A DNA stretch of 64,000 bases from Thauera sedimentorum (lineage in GTDB: Bacteria > Pseudomonadota > Gammaproteobacteria > Burkholderiales > Rhodocyclaceae): NCBI RefSeq assembly GCF_014489115.1, contig NZ_JACTAH010000002.1, positions 248,001-312,000 on the forward strand, read 5' to 3'. Under the pieces are notes generated by a model. The model was not told the origin of the DNA, ran no database searches, and saw only the letters and a program-made list of their open reading frames with translations. Position numbers and translations under genes: made by a program. This document shows, piece after piece, positions 53,752 to 63,581 of this stretch (position 1 is the stretch's first letter; every line of letters starts with the position of its first letter).

Positions 53752-54327
53752 ATGCACCCGAACCGCGCGCTGACCACCCTCGGCCTCGTCCTCGCCAGCG
53801 GCTCCGCGCTGGCTCATCCGGGCCACGAATCGGCCAGCTTCTTCTCCGGCCTCGGCCACCCGCTGGGCGGCGCCGACCACCTGCTGGCCATGCTCGCGGT
53901 AGGCCTCTACGCCGCGCGCCAGGCCGGCCGCCAGCGCTGGGCGCTGCCTGCAAGCTTCGTGCTGGCGATGCTCGCCGGCGCCGGGCTGGGCGCGCTGGGC
54001 ATCATGCTGCCCGCGGTGGAAGCCGGCATCGCCGCCTCGGTGCTGGTGCTCGGCCTGCTGATCGCCTTCGCCGCGCGCCTGCCGGTAGCCGCCGCGCTGC
54101 CGCTGGTGGCGGCCTTCGCGCTGTTCCACGGCCACGCCCACCATGCCGAGATGGGCGACGGCACGCTGGCCGCCTACGCGGCCGGTTTTGCGCTGGCCAC
54201 CGCGGCGCTGCACGCTGCGGGCTATCTGGTCGGCCGCTGGCTGCCGCAAAGCTTGTGGGCACAGCGCCTGCAGCGCGCTGCCGGCGCGCTGATCGCCGGC
54301 GCGGGCGCGGTCTTCCTCGGCGCCTGA
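53752..54327 (+). CDS. hupE: HupE/UreJ-type nickel permease
   Basis: This 191-aa protein has a signal-like N-terminus (ending GSALAHPGHE) and six or so hydrophobic segments. The family motif HPLGGADHLLAMLAVG carries nickel-binding His and Asp residues, with FHGHAHHAEMG later. HupE allows nickel entry for hydrogenase assembly and takes the place of the hoxN permease found at this spot in Ralstonia. A strong terminator follows. Confidence 0.93.
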   Translation: MHPNRALTTLGLVLASGSALAHPGHESASFFSGLGHPLGGADHLLAMLAVGLYAARQAGRQRWALPASFVLAMLAGAGLGALGIMLPAVEAGIAASVLVLGLLIAFAARLPVAAALPLVAAFALFHGHAHHAEMGDGTLAAYAAGFALATAALHAAGYLVGRWLPQSLWAQRLQRAAGALIAGAGAVFLGA

Positions 54328-54340
54328 ACGGCCGCATCAA

Positions 54341-54372
54341 GCAAAAGAGGTGGCCGAGGCCACCTCTTTTGC
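54341..54372. terminator. Bidirectional rho-independent terminator after hupE
   Basis: GCAAAAGAGGTGGCC and GGCCACCTCTTTTGC form a perfect 15-pair stem with a two-base loop (probably 14 pairs with a tetraloop). The A-run on one side and T-run on the other let it act in both directions, ending the hydrogenase locus and the convergent flavin reductase gene. Confidence 0.88.
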
Positions 54373-54391
54373 GTTTACCGGAGCGCCCGGA

Positions 54392-54892
54392 TCAGGGCGC
54401 CAGGCGGCGGTAGGCGCCGCCGTGGAAGAGCAGCGGCGGACGGTCCTCGCGGTCGAAGTTGGCGACTTCGCTGACGAACAGGATGTGGTCGCCGCCCGGG
54501 TAGCGGTGGGTGTTGCGGCACTCGAAGCGCGCGCAACAGCCGCGCAGCAGCGGCGCGCCGCCCAGGCCTTCGTCGAATTCCAGGCCGGCGAACTTGTCGT
54601 CGGAGCGGCTGGCGAACAATTGCGAGAGTTCCTGCTGGTCTTCCGCCAGCACGTTGATGGCGTAGTATTCGCAGGCTTCGAACACCGGCACGCTGGGCAG
54701 GTTGGCCGACAGGCTCCACAGCACCAGCGGCGGATCGAGCGAGACCGAGTTGAAGGAGTTCACCGTCAGCCCCACCGGCGCGCCATTGGCGGCGCGGGTG
54801 GTGACCACGGTGATGCCGGTGGCGAACATGCCCAGGGCATTGCGGAAATTGCGGGTGAAGTCTTCGTGCGTGTAATAGTTCTGTGCGGACAT
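54392..54892 (-). CDS. Flavin reductase-family protein
   Basis: This 166-aa protein has the flavin reductase pattern NALGMFATGITVVTTRAANG and GLTVNSFNSVSLDPPLVLWS, with a late GDHILFVSEV. It should reduce FMN or FAD for a partner monooxygenase. No partner gene is adjacent. The ATG at 54892 precedes HEDFTRNFRNALG; the frame runs on to 55021 but the extension overlaps mutY on the other strand. Confidence 0.9.
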   Translation of the reverse strand: MSAQNYYTHEDFTRNFRNALGMFATGITVVTTRAANGAPVGLTVNSFNSVSLDPPLVLWSLSANLPSVPVFEACEYYAINVLAEDQQELSQLFASRSDDKFAGLEFDEGLGGAPLLRGCCARFECRNTHRYPGGDHILFVSEVANFDREDRPPLLFHGGAYRRLAP

Positions 54893-54953
54893 GGCCTTCG
54901 GGTGTGCGGCACGGGGCGATACGCCCGGCACCGGTCTGGACAATCGACGGATT

Positions 54954-56054
54954 ATGGCTGCGCGGACGACTTCCGTCGACCCCGCGTGCAGCCCGGAAAA
55001 CAGGACCAAACCCTTGTCCAAGCAAGACTTTGCCGGGCGCCTGATTGCCTGGCAGGCCGGCCACGGCCGCCACGACCTGCCCTGGCAGCACAGCCGCGAG
55101 CCTTACCGGGTGTGGCTGTCCGAGATCATGCTGCAGCAGACGCAGGTGGACACCGTGATCCCCTACTACCTGCGCTTCCTGACGCGCTTTCCCGCGCTCG
55201 CCGACCTCGCCGGCGCACCGCAGGAGGCGGTACTGGGCCTGTGGAGCGGGCTGGGCTACTACGCCCGCGCGCGCAACCTGCACAAGGCCGCGCAGGTGGT
55301 GATGGCCGAGCACGGCGGGCAGTTCCCGCGCCGCGCCGAGGACATCGCCCGCCTGCCCGGCATCGGCCGCTCCACCGCGGCGGCGATCGCCGCATTCTGC
55401 TTCGGCGAGCGCGTGCCCATCCTCGACGGCAACGTTAAGCGCGTGCTGTGCCGGGCCTTCGGCGTCGACGGCTTCCCGGGCGAGCGCGCAGTCGAGCAGC
55501 GCCTGTGGTCGCTGGCCGCGGAGTTGCTGCCGGAGAGCGGGGTAGACACCTACATCCAGGCGCAGATGGACCTGGGTGCCACGGTATGCACCCGCACCCG
55601 CCCGGCCTGCGGACGTTGCCCGCTGGCCGACGACTGCGTGGCCCGCCGGGAGGAACGCACTGCCGAACTGCCCGCCGCCCGCCCGCGCAAGACGCCGCCA
55701 CGGCGCAGTGCTCAGGTCGTGGTGGTGCGCGCGGGCGACGCCGTGCTGCTCGAACGCCGCCCGCCCGCGGGCATCTGGGGCGGCCTGCTGGCCTTGCCGG
55801 AAGCCGGCGAGGACGGCGCCGCGGCCTGGGTGGCGCAGCGTTTCGGCGAGGTGGCGGGCGGAAGCGAACTGCCCCCGCTGACCCACGCCTTCACCCACTT
55901 CGTGCTGGAGATCCGCCCCTGGCTGGTGGACTTGCCCGGCACACCGCCCCTGGCCGCCGACGGCAGCCTGCACTGGCAGGCGCTGGACGCCCTGGACGAG
56001 GCGCCGCTGCCGACGCCGGTGCGCAGCATCCTGCGGGGGTTGCGACAAGGCTAA
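54954..56054 (+). CDS. mutY: A/G-specific adenine DNA glycosylase
   Basis: This 366-aa repair enzyme removes A paired with 8-oxoG. It has catalytic Glu57 in WLSEIMLQQTQVDTV, the helix-hairpin-helix LPGIGRSTAAAIAAF, ILDGNVKRVLCRAFG and the [4Fe-4S] cysteines in CTRTRPACGRCPLADDC, with a NUDIX-like C-terminal domain (LLERRPPAGIWGGLLALPE). The ATG at 54954 lacks a strong ribosome site; a TTG at 55014 with AGGA upstream would give the compact E. coli-like start, so the N-terminus is uncertain. Confidence 0.93.
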   Translation: MAARTTSVDPACSPENRTKPLSKQDFAGRLIAWQAGHGRHDLPWQHSREPYRVWLSEIMLQQTQVDTVIPYYLRFLTRFPALADLAGAPQEAVLGLWSGLGYYARARNLHKAAQVVMAEHGGQFPRRAEDIARLPGIGRSTAAAIAAFCFGERVPILDGNVKRVLCRAFGVDGFPGERAVEQRLWSLAAELLPESGVDTYIQAQMDLGATVCTRTRPACGRCPLADDCVARREERTAELPAARPRKTPPRRSAQVVVVRAGDAVLLERRPPAGIWGGLLALPEAGEDGAAAWVAQRFGEVAGGSELPPLTHAFTHFVLEIRPWLVDLPGTPPLAADGSLHWQALDALDEAPLPTPVRSILRGLRQG

Positions 56055-56087
56055 GGCGGGCCGCCGATCCTTGGCGCGACACCTCAT

Positions 56088-56159
56088 GTAGGAGCGGCCT
56101 TGGCCGCGATTGCGGCGTCGTTTCGTCATCGGCCGTATCGCGGCCAAGGCCGCTCCTAC
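56088..56159. repeat. REP/BIME-like palindromic repeat, copy 12
   Basis: Both arms intact, right arm GGCCAAGGCC subtype, between the convergent mutY and DUF3299 genes. Confidence 0.9.
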
Positions 56160-56202
56160 ATGACCCTGCCTGCCGTTGCACCACGGTCACCCGCTGGGAC
56201 TC

Positions 56203-56814
56203 CTATCTGGCTTTCGCCGCCGGCTCGACGTACTCCTCCACCTTGATCGCGCGCAGCTGATAGCCCGCGTTACCCAGTTCCGATTCGATGCGCGCCACGG
56301 TGAGCACGCCGCTGACCCACACCGGCACCATGTTCCACTCGCCCGGGATCGGCTGGTCCGGCATCACGTGGATGAGCTGGTTGGCCGGTGGGGGCGGCAC
56401 GTGGATGCAGGCGCCGAAATAGGGCACCAGCAGGAACTCGCGCACCGTCTTGCCGTCGCCTTCCAGCGGCACGACGAAACCGGGCAGCCGGATGCGCCGG
56501 CCGTTCATGGCCTGCACCACCGGGGCGCGGTCCCACTCCTCGCGCAGCCGGCGCATCAGGTCGATGGCGCGCGGATCGTTGTCCTCCATGGCGTCAAGGT
56601 TCACATCGTCGAACAGGGCCTGCGGATTCCAGTCGGCGGGCAGCAGGTCGTCCCATTCGATCTCGGTGAAGCCGGCCTTGTCGGCGCCCGCGGCCGGCGC
56701 CAGGCGGTCACCGACCTGATAACCGGGCTGGCCGGCGGCCTTCTGCGCGTGAGCGGCAGACATGGCGGCGCAGAGGGTGAGCAAGGCGGCAAGGGCAAGG
56801 CGCGGGAAACGCAT
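56203..56814 (-). CDS. DUF3299 secreted protein of the zinc ABC operon
   Basis: This 203-aa protein has a signal peptide (residues 1-24, ending AAHAQ) and the DUF3299 core RLPGFVVPLEGDGKTVREFL followed by VPYFGACIHVPPPP, where the cysteine and histidine could bind metal. It follows the permease gene by one base and is the last gene of a four-gene operon that also holds DUF2796, an ATPase and an FtsX-type permease. The same set makes up the ZrgABCDE zinc system of Vibrio. It probably aids zinc uptake in the periplasm. Confidence 0.85.
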   Translation of the reverse strand: MRFPRLALAALLTLCAAMSAAHAQKAAGQPGYQVGDRLAPAAGADKAGFTEIEWDDLLPADWNPQALFDDVNLDAMEDNDPRAIDLMRRLREEWDRAPVVQAMNGRRIRLPGFVVPLEGDGKTVREFLLVPYFGACIHVPPPPANQLIHVMPDQPIPGEWNMVPVWVSGVLTVARIESELGNAGYQLRAIKVEEYVEPAAKAR

Positions 56815-56815
56815 G

Positions 56816-58081
56816 TCAGATCCTGATGGTCATGCCGTCGGCAAGCGAGTAACGGTAGGCGCGCCAGCCCGGCACCAGGCTGGCCAGCAAGGCCACGGCG
56901 AGCACCGCGCCCAGCAGGCGCCACTCCGCAACCGAGGGCCAGCCGGCGGACAGCGGCAGACCGTAGTGCGCCCCCAGCCACGGCCCGACGACGGCCACCG
57001 CGGCGGAAAGCAGCATGATACCGAGGACGCAGCCGGCCAGGCTGAGCATCAGGCTCTCCAGCGCGAGCAGGCGGAACACCTGCCCCGGGCTGGCGCCCAG
57101 CGCGCGCAGGATGGCCAGTTCGCGCCGGCGTTCGCCCAGGCTGGCGACCACCACCGCCACCAACCCGGCCAGCCCCACCGCCACCACCAGCGCCGACACC
57201 GCCAGCAAGGCGCGCTCGGCAACCGCCACCACGCCCCACAACTCCTGCAGGGTGGCGCCGGGCAGCACCGCCAGCAGAGGCTCGGCGGGCCAGTCGTTGA
57301 TCCGGCGCTGCACGCGGAACACCGCGACCCGCGACTTCAGCCCGACCAGCGCGGCGGTCACGCTCTTGGGCGACAGGTCGAACTTGCGCACATGCTCGGC
57401 GGCGATCCGCACGCCCGGCAGGCGGGCGCCGCCAGCCCAGTCGACATGGATGGCCTCGATGCCCTCCAGGCTCACCAGCACCGAGCGGTCCACCGGCGTG
57501 CCGGTGCGCGCCAGCACGCCGACCACGGTGAAGGGCTTGTCGTCGTGCTCGGCAAAGCTCACCTCGCCGCTGCCGTGGCTGACCACGATGGACTGGCCGA
57601 CGCGATAACCGAGGCGTTCGGCCACCTCGGCACCGACCACCGCCTCGAACACCTCGCCGAACGGGCGGCCGGCGGCCATCGCCAGCGCCTGGTCGCGCCC
57701 GTGGCGGTAATGCTCGAAGAAGCCCGCCGTGGTGCCGACCACGCGGAAGCCGCGGTGCGAATCACCGAGCGACAGCGGCACCAGCCAGTCGACATCCGGC
57801 AGCGCGGCGATGGCCTCGACGCTCTGCCAGGACACGTTGTTGGTGGCGTTGCCGATATGGAACACCGAGTACAGCAGCAGCTGCACCGGCCCGCTGCGCG
57901 CGCCGACCACCAGGTCGGTGCCGGAGATGGTGGCGGCGAAACCGGCACGCGCGTCATGGCGCAGGCGCTCCACACCCAGCAGCAGGGCCACCGCGAGCGC
58001 CACCGAGATCACCGTGAGCAGCGCGGTGAGCCGGCGGTTGGCGATGCTGCGCCAGGTCAGGTGCCACAGCGGCGCCTTCAT
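56816..58081 (-). CDS. FtsX-like ABC permease of a zrg-type zinc system
   Basis: This 421-aa membrane protein has an N-terminal helix (residues 15-36, LTALLTVISVALAVALLLGV), a large periplasmic domain and three C-terminal helices, with RRRELAILRALGASPGQVF, the FtsX/LolE/MacB-type coupling segment. It overlaps the ATPase gene by four bases. By gene set it is the channel of a Zrg-like zinc uptake or zinc-protein handling system. Lipoprotein release is a less likely alternative. Confidence 0.87.
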   Translation of the reverse strand: MKAPLWHLTWRSIANRRLTALLTVISVALAVALLLGVERLRHDARAGFAATISGTDLVVGARSGPVQLLLYSVFHIGNATNNVSWQSVEAIAALPDVDWLVPLSLGDSHRGFRVVGTTAGFFEHYRHGRDQALAMAAGRPFGEVFEAVVGAEVAERLGYRVGQSIVVSHGSGEVSFAEHDDKPFTVVGVLARTGTPVDRSVLVSLEGIEAIHVDWAGGARLPGVRIAAEHVRKFDLSPKSVTAALVGLKSRVAVFRVQRRINDWPAEPLLAVLPGATLQELWGVVAVAERALLAVSALVVAVGLAGLVAVVVASLGERRRELAILRALGASPGQVFRLLALESLMLSLAGCVLGIMLLSAAVAVVGPWLGAHYGLPLSAGWPSVAEWRLLGAVLAVALLASLVPGWRAYRYSLADGMTIRI

Positions 58082-58805
58082 GCCCCACCTCCCCCGGTGG
58101 CACGATTGATCTCGTCCAGCGCCACCACCCGGTCGAAGTGCGCGGCCAGCCGCGCGTCGTGGCTGACGAAGAGCAGCGCCGCGCCGGCCGCCGCGCATTC
58201 GCCCAGCAGCAGTTCGAGGAAGCCGCGCTGGCGGTCGGCATCCAGCGCCGAGGTCGGCTCGTCGGCGATCACCAGCGGCGGCCGGCCGATCAGCGCGCGC
58301 GCGGCGGCCACGCGCTGCTGCTGGCCCACCGACAGTTCGGCGGCCGGCCGGTCGAGCAGCCCGCGATCGAGGTCCAGGTGCGCGGCGAGCCGCTCGGCTT
58401 CCGCCTCCGGACTGCGGCCCGCCTCGCGCACCCGCCGGCTGCGCAGCGCCGAGAAGCGGCAGGGCAGCAGGATGTTGTCGCGCGCGGAGAGGTAGGGGAT
58501 GAGGTTGAAGAGCTGGAACACGAAGCCGATGTGGTCCGCGCGGAAGCGGTCGCGCGCACCGGCACGCAGGGCGCCGAGGTCCTGCCCGCACACCACCACC
58601 CGGCCGGCCTGCGCTTCGAGCACGCCCCCGATCAGCGACAGCAGGGTGGTCTTGCCGCTGCCGCTGGGGCCGCACAGGAACACGCGCTCGCCGGCAGCCA
58701 CGGCAAAGCGTTCCATGGCCACGCAAGGCACGTCCGCTGCGGGCCAGGCGAAGCGCAACCCTTCGAGGGAAACTGCCGGCACCGCCGCGGCTGCGTCCAC
58801 CTCGA

Positions 58806-58809
<4 letters not shown>
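58078..58809 (-). CDS. ABC ATPase of the zrg-type zinc system (LolD/MacB-like)
   Basis: This 243-aa ATPase has Walker [15 protein letters not shown], signature ELSVGQQQRVAAARAL and Walker B PLVIADEPTSALDAD, with the D-loop and SHDARLA histidine. It overlaps both neighbours by four bases. Partner of the FtsX-like permease next to it. Confidence 0.93.
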
Positions 58810-59393
<584 letters not shown>

Positions 59394-59465
59394 GCTGCTC
59401 ACTCCCTACGTATGGTTCCGGTACGCCACGCTGTGCGCAGCCGGCGTTTCGTCGATCGGACAAGA

Positions 59466-59480
59466 TGCTACAATGTTGCA
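59466..59480. promoter_or_regulatory. Candidate Zur operator 1 (zur/zrgA divergent region)
   Basis: TGCTACAATGTTGCA is an interrupted palindrome of the form TGC-N-ACA-N-TGT-N-GCA. It overlaps TACAAT (59469-59474), a likely -10 box, so a bound repressor would block transcription of zur. It also contains the upstream in-frame ATG of zur at 59473. Confidence 0.65.
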
Positions 59481-59505
59481 CTTGAATCCGGCAAACACCT
59501 TCGCC

Positions 59506-59970
59506 ATGGCATCAAGCAGTCTCCAGCCTCCCCCAGCATCGGGCGCCACCAGCGCGGCGCAAACGACCATCGCAGCGCACGGCCGCGTCACGCGCACCCG
59601 CGTGGCGGTGCTGGAATGCCTGCTGGCCAGCCACCAGCCGCTGAACCACGACCAGATCGCCGCCGATCTCGCCGCCAGCGGCGAGCACCACGACCGCGTC
59701 ACCGTCTATCGCGCGCTCGACTGGCTGGTCGACAGGGGCATCGCGACCCGCGTGCCGGGCAAGGACCGCGCATGGAAATTCGAGGCGGTCAGGCATGACG
59801 GCCATCGCCATGCCCATTTCCATTGCGACGCCTGCGGTCGCGTACTGTGCCTCGAGACCATCGAACCCGCCATTGCCGTGGCACTGCCGGCGGGCTACCG
59901 CCTGGACCAGGCCGAACTGGTGCTGCACGGCGCCTGTCCGGCGTGCAACGACGGTCGGGCCGCGCGCTGA
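59506..59970 (+). CDS. zur: Fur-family zinc regulator (Zur)
   Basis: This 154-aa regulator has the Fur winged helix (TRTRVAVLECLLASHQPLNH and RVTVYRALDWLVDRGIATRV), a His-rich HDGHRHAHFHCDACGRVLC metal site, and a second CxxC (GACPAC), matching zinc-structural and sensing sites of Zur. The ATG at 59506 is chosen because the in-frame ATG at 59473 lies inside the likely promoter and operator. Surrounding genes for zinc uptake support Zur rather than Fur. It is followed by the His-rich peptide gene and znuC. Confidence 0.88.
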   Translation: MASSSLQPPPASGATSAAQTTIAAHGRVTRTRVAVLECLLASHQPLNHDQIAADLAASGEHHDRVTVYRALDWLVDRGIATRVPGKDRAWKFEAVRHDGHRHAHFHCDACGRVLCLETIEPAIAVALPAGYRLDQAELVLHGACPACNDGRAAR

Positions 59971-59983
59971 GGCACAGCCAGTT

Positions 59984-59998
59984 CGCAACACTGTTGCA
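59984..59998. promoter_or_regulatory. Candidate Zur operator 2 (before znuCBA)
   Basis: CGCAACACTGTTGCA fits TGC-N-ACA-N-TGT-N-GCA except for the first base and contains the perfect palindrome GCAACACTGTTGC. It lies 34 bases before the start of the 41-aa peptide gene, at the head of the zinc-transport genes. Confidence 0.65.
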
Positions 59999-60031
59999 CC
60001 TCCTTTTCACGTTCCACCACCCGTCGACGCG

Positions 60032-60157
60032 ATGAAACATCACCACCACATTCCCCGCGGCAACCTGCTCGGCACCGGCCTGGCGCAGCGCCTGGCGATC
60101 GCCGCGGCCGCCAGCGCATTGCTGTGGGCAGCGGTGTTCTGGGCACTGTCGCGATAA
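60032..60157 (+). CDS. Small His-rich single-helix membrane protein (41 aa)
   Basis: This short frame begins MKHHHHIPRGNLLGTG and then has one hydrophobic helix, RLAIAAAASALLWAAVFWAL. It is too short for many gene finders. The His4 tract and position directly after a candidate Zur operator and eight bases before znuC suggest a Zur-regulated zinc-handling peptide, possibly a partner of the ABC permease. No clear ribosome site precedes it. The function is unknown and translation is unproven. Confidence 0.55.
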   Translation: MKHHHHIPRGNLLGTGLAQRLAIAAAASALLWAAVFWALSR

Positions 60158-60165
60158 GGCCACCG

Positions 60166-60920
<755 letters not shown>

Positions 60921-60924
<4 letters not shown>

Positions 60925-61787
60925 TCGACTTCCTGGTCATGCCCTTTGTCGACTTCGAGTTCATGCGCCGCGCGCTCGCCGGCTGCCTGGCGCTCGCCCT
61001 CGGCGCCACGCCGGTGGGCGTGTTCCTGATGCTGCGCCGCATGAGCCTGATGGGCGACGCGATGAGTCACGCCATCCTGCCGGGCGCCGCGCTCGGCTAT
61101 CTCGCCTTCGGCCTGTCGCTCGGCGCGATGACGGTGGGCGGCATCCTCGCTGGCCTCACTGTGGTGCTGCTTGCCGGCCTGGTCACGCGCAGCTCGGTGC
61201 TCAAGGAGGATGCCAGCCTCGCCACCTTCTACCTGCTGTCGCTGGCCGCCGGGGTGATGATCGTCTCGCTGCGCGGCAACAACCTCGACCTGCTGCACGT
61301 GCTGTTCGGCTCGGTGCTGGCGCTGGACGACGCCTCGCTGCTGCTGATCGCCGCGATCGCCAGCGTGACCGTGTTCGGCCTCGCCCTGCTGCTGCGCCCG
61401 CTGGCCCTCGAATGCTTCGACCCGGCCTTCCTGCGCGGGGTGAGCCGGCTGTCGCCGGTGGCGCACTATGGCTTCCTGGCGCTGGTGGTATTCAACCTGG
61501 TGGCCGGCTTCCATGCACTGGGCACGCTGATGGCGGTGGGCATCATGATCCTGCCGGCGGCGGCCGCGCGGCTGTGGAGCCGGCGCCTGGGGCCGCTGCT
61601 CGCCACCGCATCGACCGTCGCCTTCGCCAGCGCAGCCAGCGGTCTCCTGCTGTCCTTCCATGCCGACGTGCCGGCCGGCCCGGCCATCGTGCTGATGTGC
61701 GGTCTGGCCTACCTCGCCTCGCTGCTGCTCGCCCCGGACGGCATGCTCGCCGCCCGCCTGCCGGCGCGCAGCCATCTCGAATCCTGA
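60921..61787 (+). CDS. znuB: Zinc ABC transporter permease
   Basis: This 288-aa ABC-3 permease has about eight helices and the motifs RRMSLMGDAMSHAILPGAAL and FNLVAGFHALGTLMAVGIMI. Its N-terminus DFLVMPFVDFEFMRRALAGC is typical. It overlaps znuC (ATGA) and precedes znuA by 17 bases. Manganese or iron transport by this family is possible, but the Zur context favours zinc. Confidence 0.9.
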
Positions 61788-61804
61788 TCCCTCCGAGTCG
61801 TCCA

Positions 61805-62728
61805 ATGCGCAAGTTCTTCAGCTTCATCGCCCTGTCCGCCATGCTTCTCGCCGGCACACCGCACGCGGCCCAGGCCGGCAAGATGGAGGTGGTGGCCAGC
61901 TTCTCCATCCTCGCCGATCTGGTTGCGGAAGTCGGCGGCGAGCATGTCAGCGTGCATGCCCTGGTCGGCCCGGACGAGGACGCGCACGGCTTCCAGCCGC
62001 GCCCGTCGGACGCACGCCGGATCGGCGCGGCCACCCTGGTGGTGGCCAACGGCCTGGGCTTCGACAGCTGGATGGAGCGGCTGGCGCGCTCCGCCGGCCA
62101 CCAGCGTCCGGTGCTGGTCGCCTCGCGGGGCATCCACGAGCTCAGGAACGATCACGGGTCGGCACACGACCATGACCATGGGCACAAGCACGCGCACGGG
62201 GTGGATCCGCATGCCTGGCAGGACGTGGCCAACACCATCGTCTATGTACGCAACATCGCTGAAGGGCTCTCGGCGGCCGACCCGGACGCCGCGGCCAGCT
62301 ATCGCGCCAACGCCGAGCGCTATGTCGCCGAACTGCAGGCGCTCGATGCCGAGATCCGCAGCGCACTTGCCGCGCTGCCGGCCGAACGGCGCAAGCTGAT
62401 CACCTCGCACGACGCCTTCGCCTACTTCGGCCGGGCCTATGACGTGCGCTTCCTCGCCGCGCAGGGCGTGGCCACCGAGGCCGAACCGAGCGCCAAGGGC
62501 ATCGCCCGGCTGATCCGCCAGATCCGCGCGGAGAAAGTCCCGGCGGCCTTTCTGGAGAACGTGACGGACCAGCGCCTGGTCGAGCGCATCCGCAGCGAGA
62601 GCGGCGCCAGGCTGGGCGGCACGCTGTATTCCGACGCGCTGTCGGCCGCGGACGGCCCGGCCCCCAGCTACGTGGCGATGATGCGCCACAACCTCGCCAC
62701 CCTGCTCGGCGGCCTCACGGCCGACTGA
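61805..62728 (+). CDS. znuA: Zinc ABC transporter substrate-binding protein
   Basis: This 307-aa cluster A-I metal-binding protein has a signal peptide (ending AAQAG), FSILADLVAEVGGEHVSVHA, the His-rich loop GSAHDHDHGHKHAHGVDPHA and ligands in TSHDAFAYFGRAYD. The His loop is the zinc-capturing feature of ZnuA. It meets the convergent LysE gene with only one base between stops. Confidence 0.93.
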   Translation: MRKFFSFIALSAMLLAGTPHAAQAGKMEVVASFSILADLVAEVGGEHVSVHALVGPDEDAHGFQPRPSDARRIGAATLVVANGLGFDSWMERLARSAGHQRPVLVASRGIHELRNDHGSAHDHDHGHKHAHGVDPHAWQDVANTIVYVRNIAEGLSAADPDAAASYRANAERYVAELQALDAEIRSALAALPAERRKLITSHDAFAYFGRAYDVRFLAAQGVATEAEPSAKGIARLIRQIRAEKVPAAFLENVTDQRLVERIRSESGARLGGTLYSDALSAADGPAPSYVAMMRHNLATLLGGLTAD

Positions 62729-62729
62729 G

Positions 62730-63353
62730 TTACTTCGACGAGGCCGCCAGCGCCGCCCCGGCGCCGACGAACAGGCCGCCGAACACCCGGTTCTGCAGGC
62801 GCAGCGCGCGCGGGTCGCGCAGCAGCGGCCGGAAGCGGGTGGCCAGGCCCGCGTAGCAGGACATCACCACGGTATCGACCGCCACCATGGTGGCGCCAAT
62901 GATCAGGAACTGCGGCAGCTGGGCCGCGCGCGGGTCGATGAACTGCGGCACCAGCGCCGCCATGAAGATGATCGCCTTGGGGTTGGTCAGGTTCACCAGC
63001 AGGCCCTGCAGCACCAGCCCGCCGCGCTTGCGCATGGCGCCATCCTCGGCGGGCGTGTCCAGCGGCTCGGGGCGCGCGCGCCATTTCTGCACCCCCAGCC
63101 ATATCAGATAGGCGGCACCGACGATCTTCAGCGCCAGGAAGGCGGTCGCCGAGGTCGCCAGCACCGCCCCCAGACCCAGCGCCACCACGGCCAGCTGCAC
63201 CAGCAGGGCCAGCTCCAGGCCGAGGATGGAACGCAGCGCCGCCAGGTAGCCATGGCGCAGGCCGGTGGCCATGGACAGCACGGCGCCCGGTCCGGGGCTC
63301 ACCGCGATGACGATGGCGGCGACCAGAAAGGCGACCCACAGGCTCCAGCTCAT
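62730..63353 (-). CDS. LysE/RhtB-family amino-acid exporter
   Basis: This 207-aa protein has six hydrophobic segments and the family start SPGPGAVLSMATGLRHGYLA and the mid-protein QGLLVNLTNPKAIIFMAALV. It should export homoserine, threonine or similar amino acids. It ends one base from znuA and has no regulator nearby. Confidence 0.88.
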   Translation of the reverse strand: MSWSLWVAFLVAAIVIAVSPGPGAVLSMATGLRHGYLAALRSILGLELALLVQLAVVALGLGAVLATSATAFLALKIVGAAYLIWLGVQKWRARPEPLDTPAEDGAMRKRGGLVLQGLLVNLTNPKAIIFMAALVPQFIDPRAAQLPQFLIIGATMVAVDTVVMSCYAGLATRFRPLLRDPRALRLQNRVFGGLFVGAGAALAASSK

Positions 63354-63581
63354 GATGCAACTCCTCGGAAATGCATGAGGCGTCCCGCGGACGCCACGAT
63401 CCCGCGAGCATCGTCCCTTTTGCCGCAGTGCGCAAGAGCCGGCAGCGGCGCCGGCAGGCGGAACCGATCGCCCGCACCGGACTCCGAGACATTACGAACC
63501 GGGCACACGCCCCGGACAGTGCCGCACCGCCGGACTCGACCACGTCACCATGACGCGCGCCTGCGGCGGCGAGGAGTGCCG

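Noticed and set aside
59473..59505. Upstream start of zur
   Set aside because: The ATG overlaps both the TACAAT -10 like box and the palindromic candidate operator, so it is unlikely to be in the mRNA.
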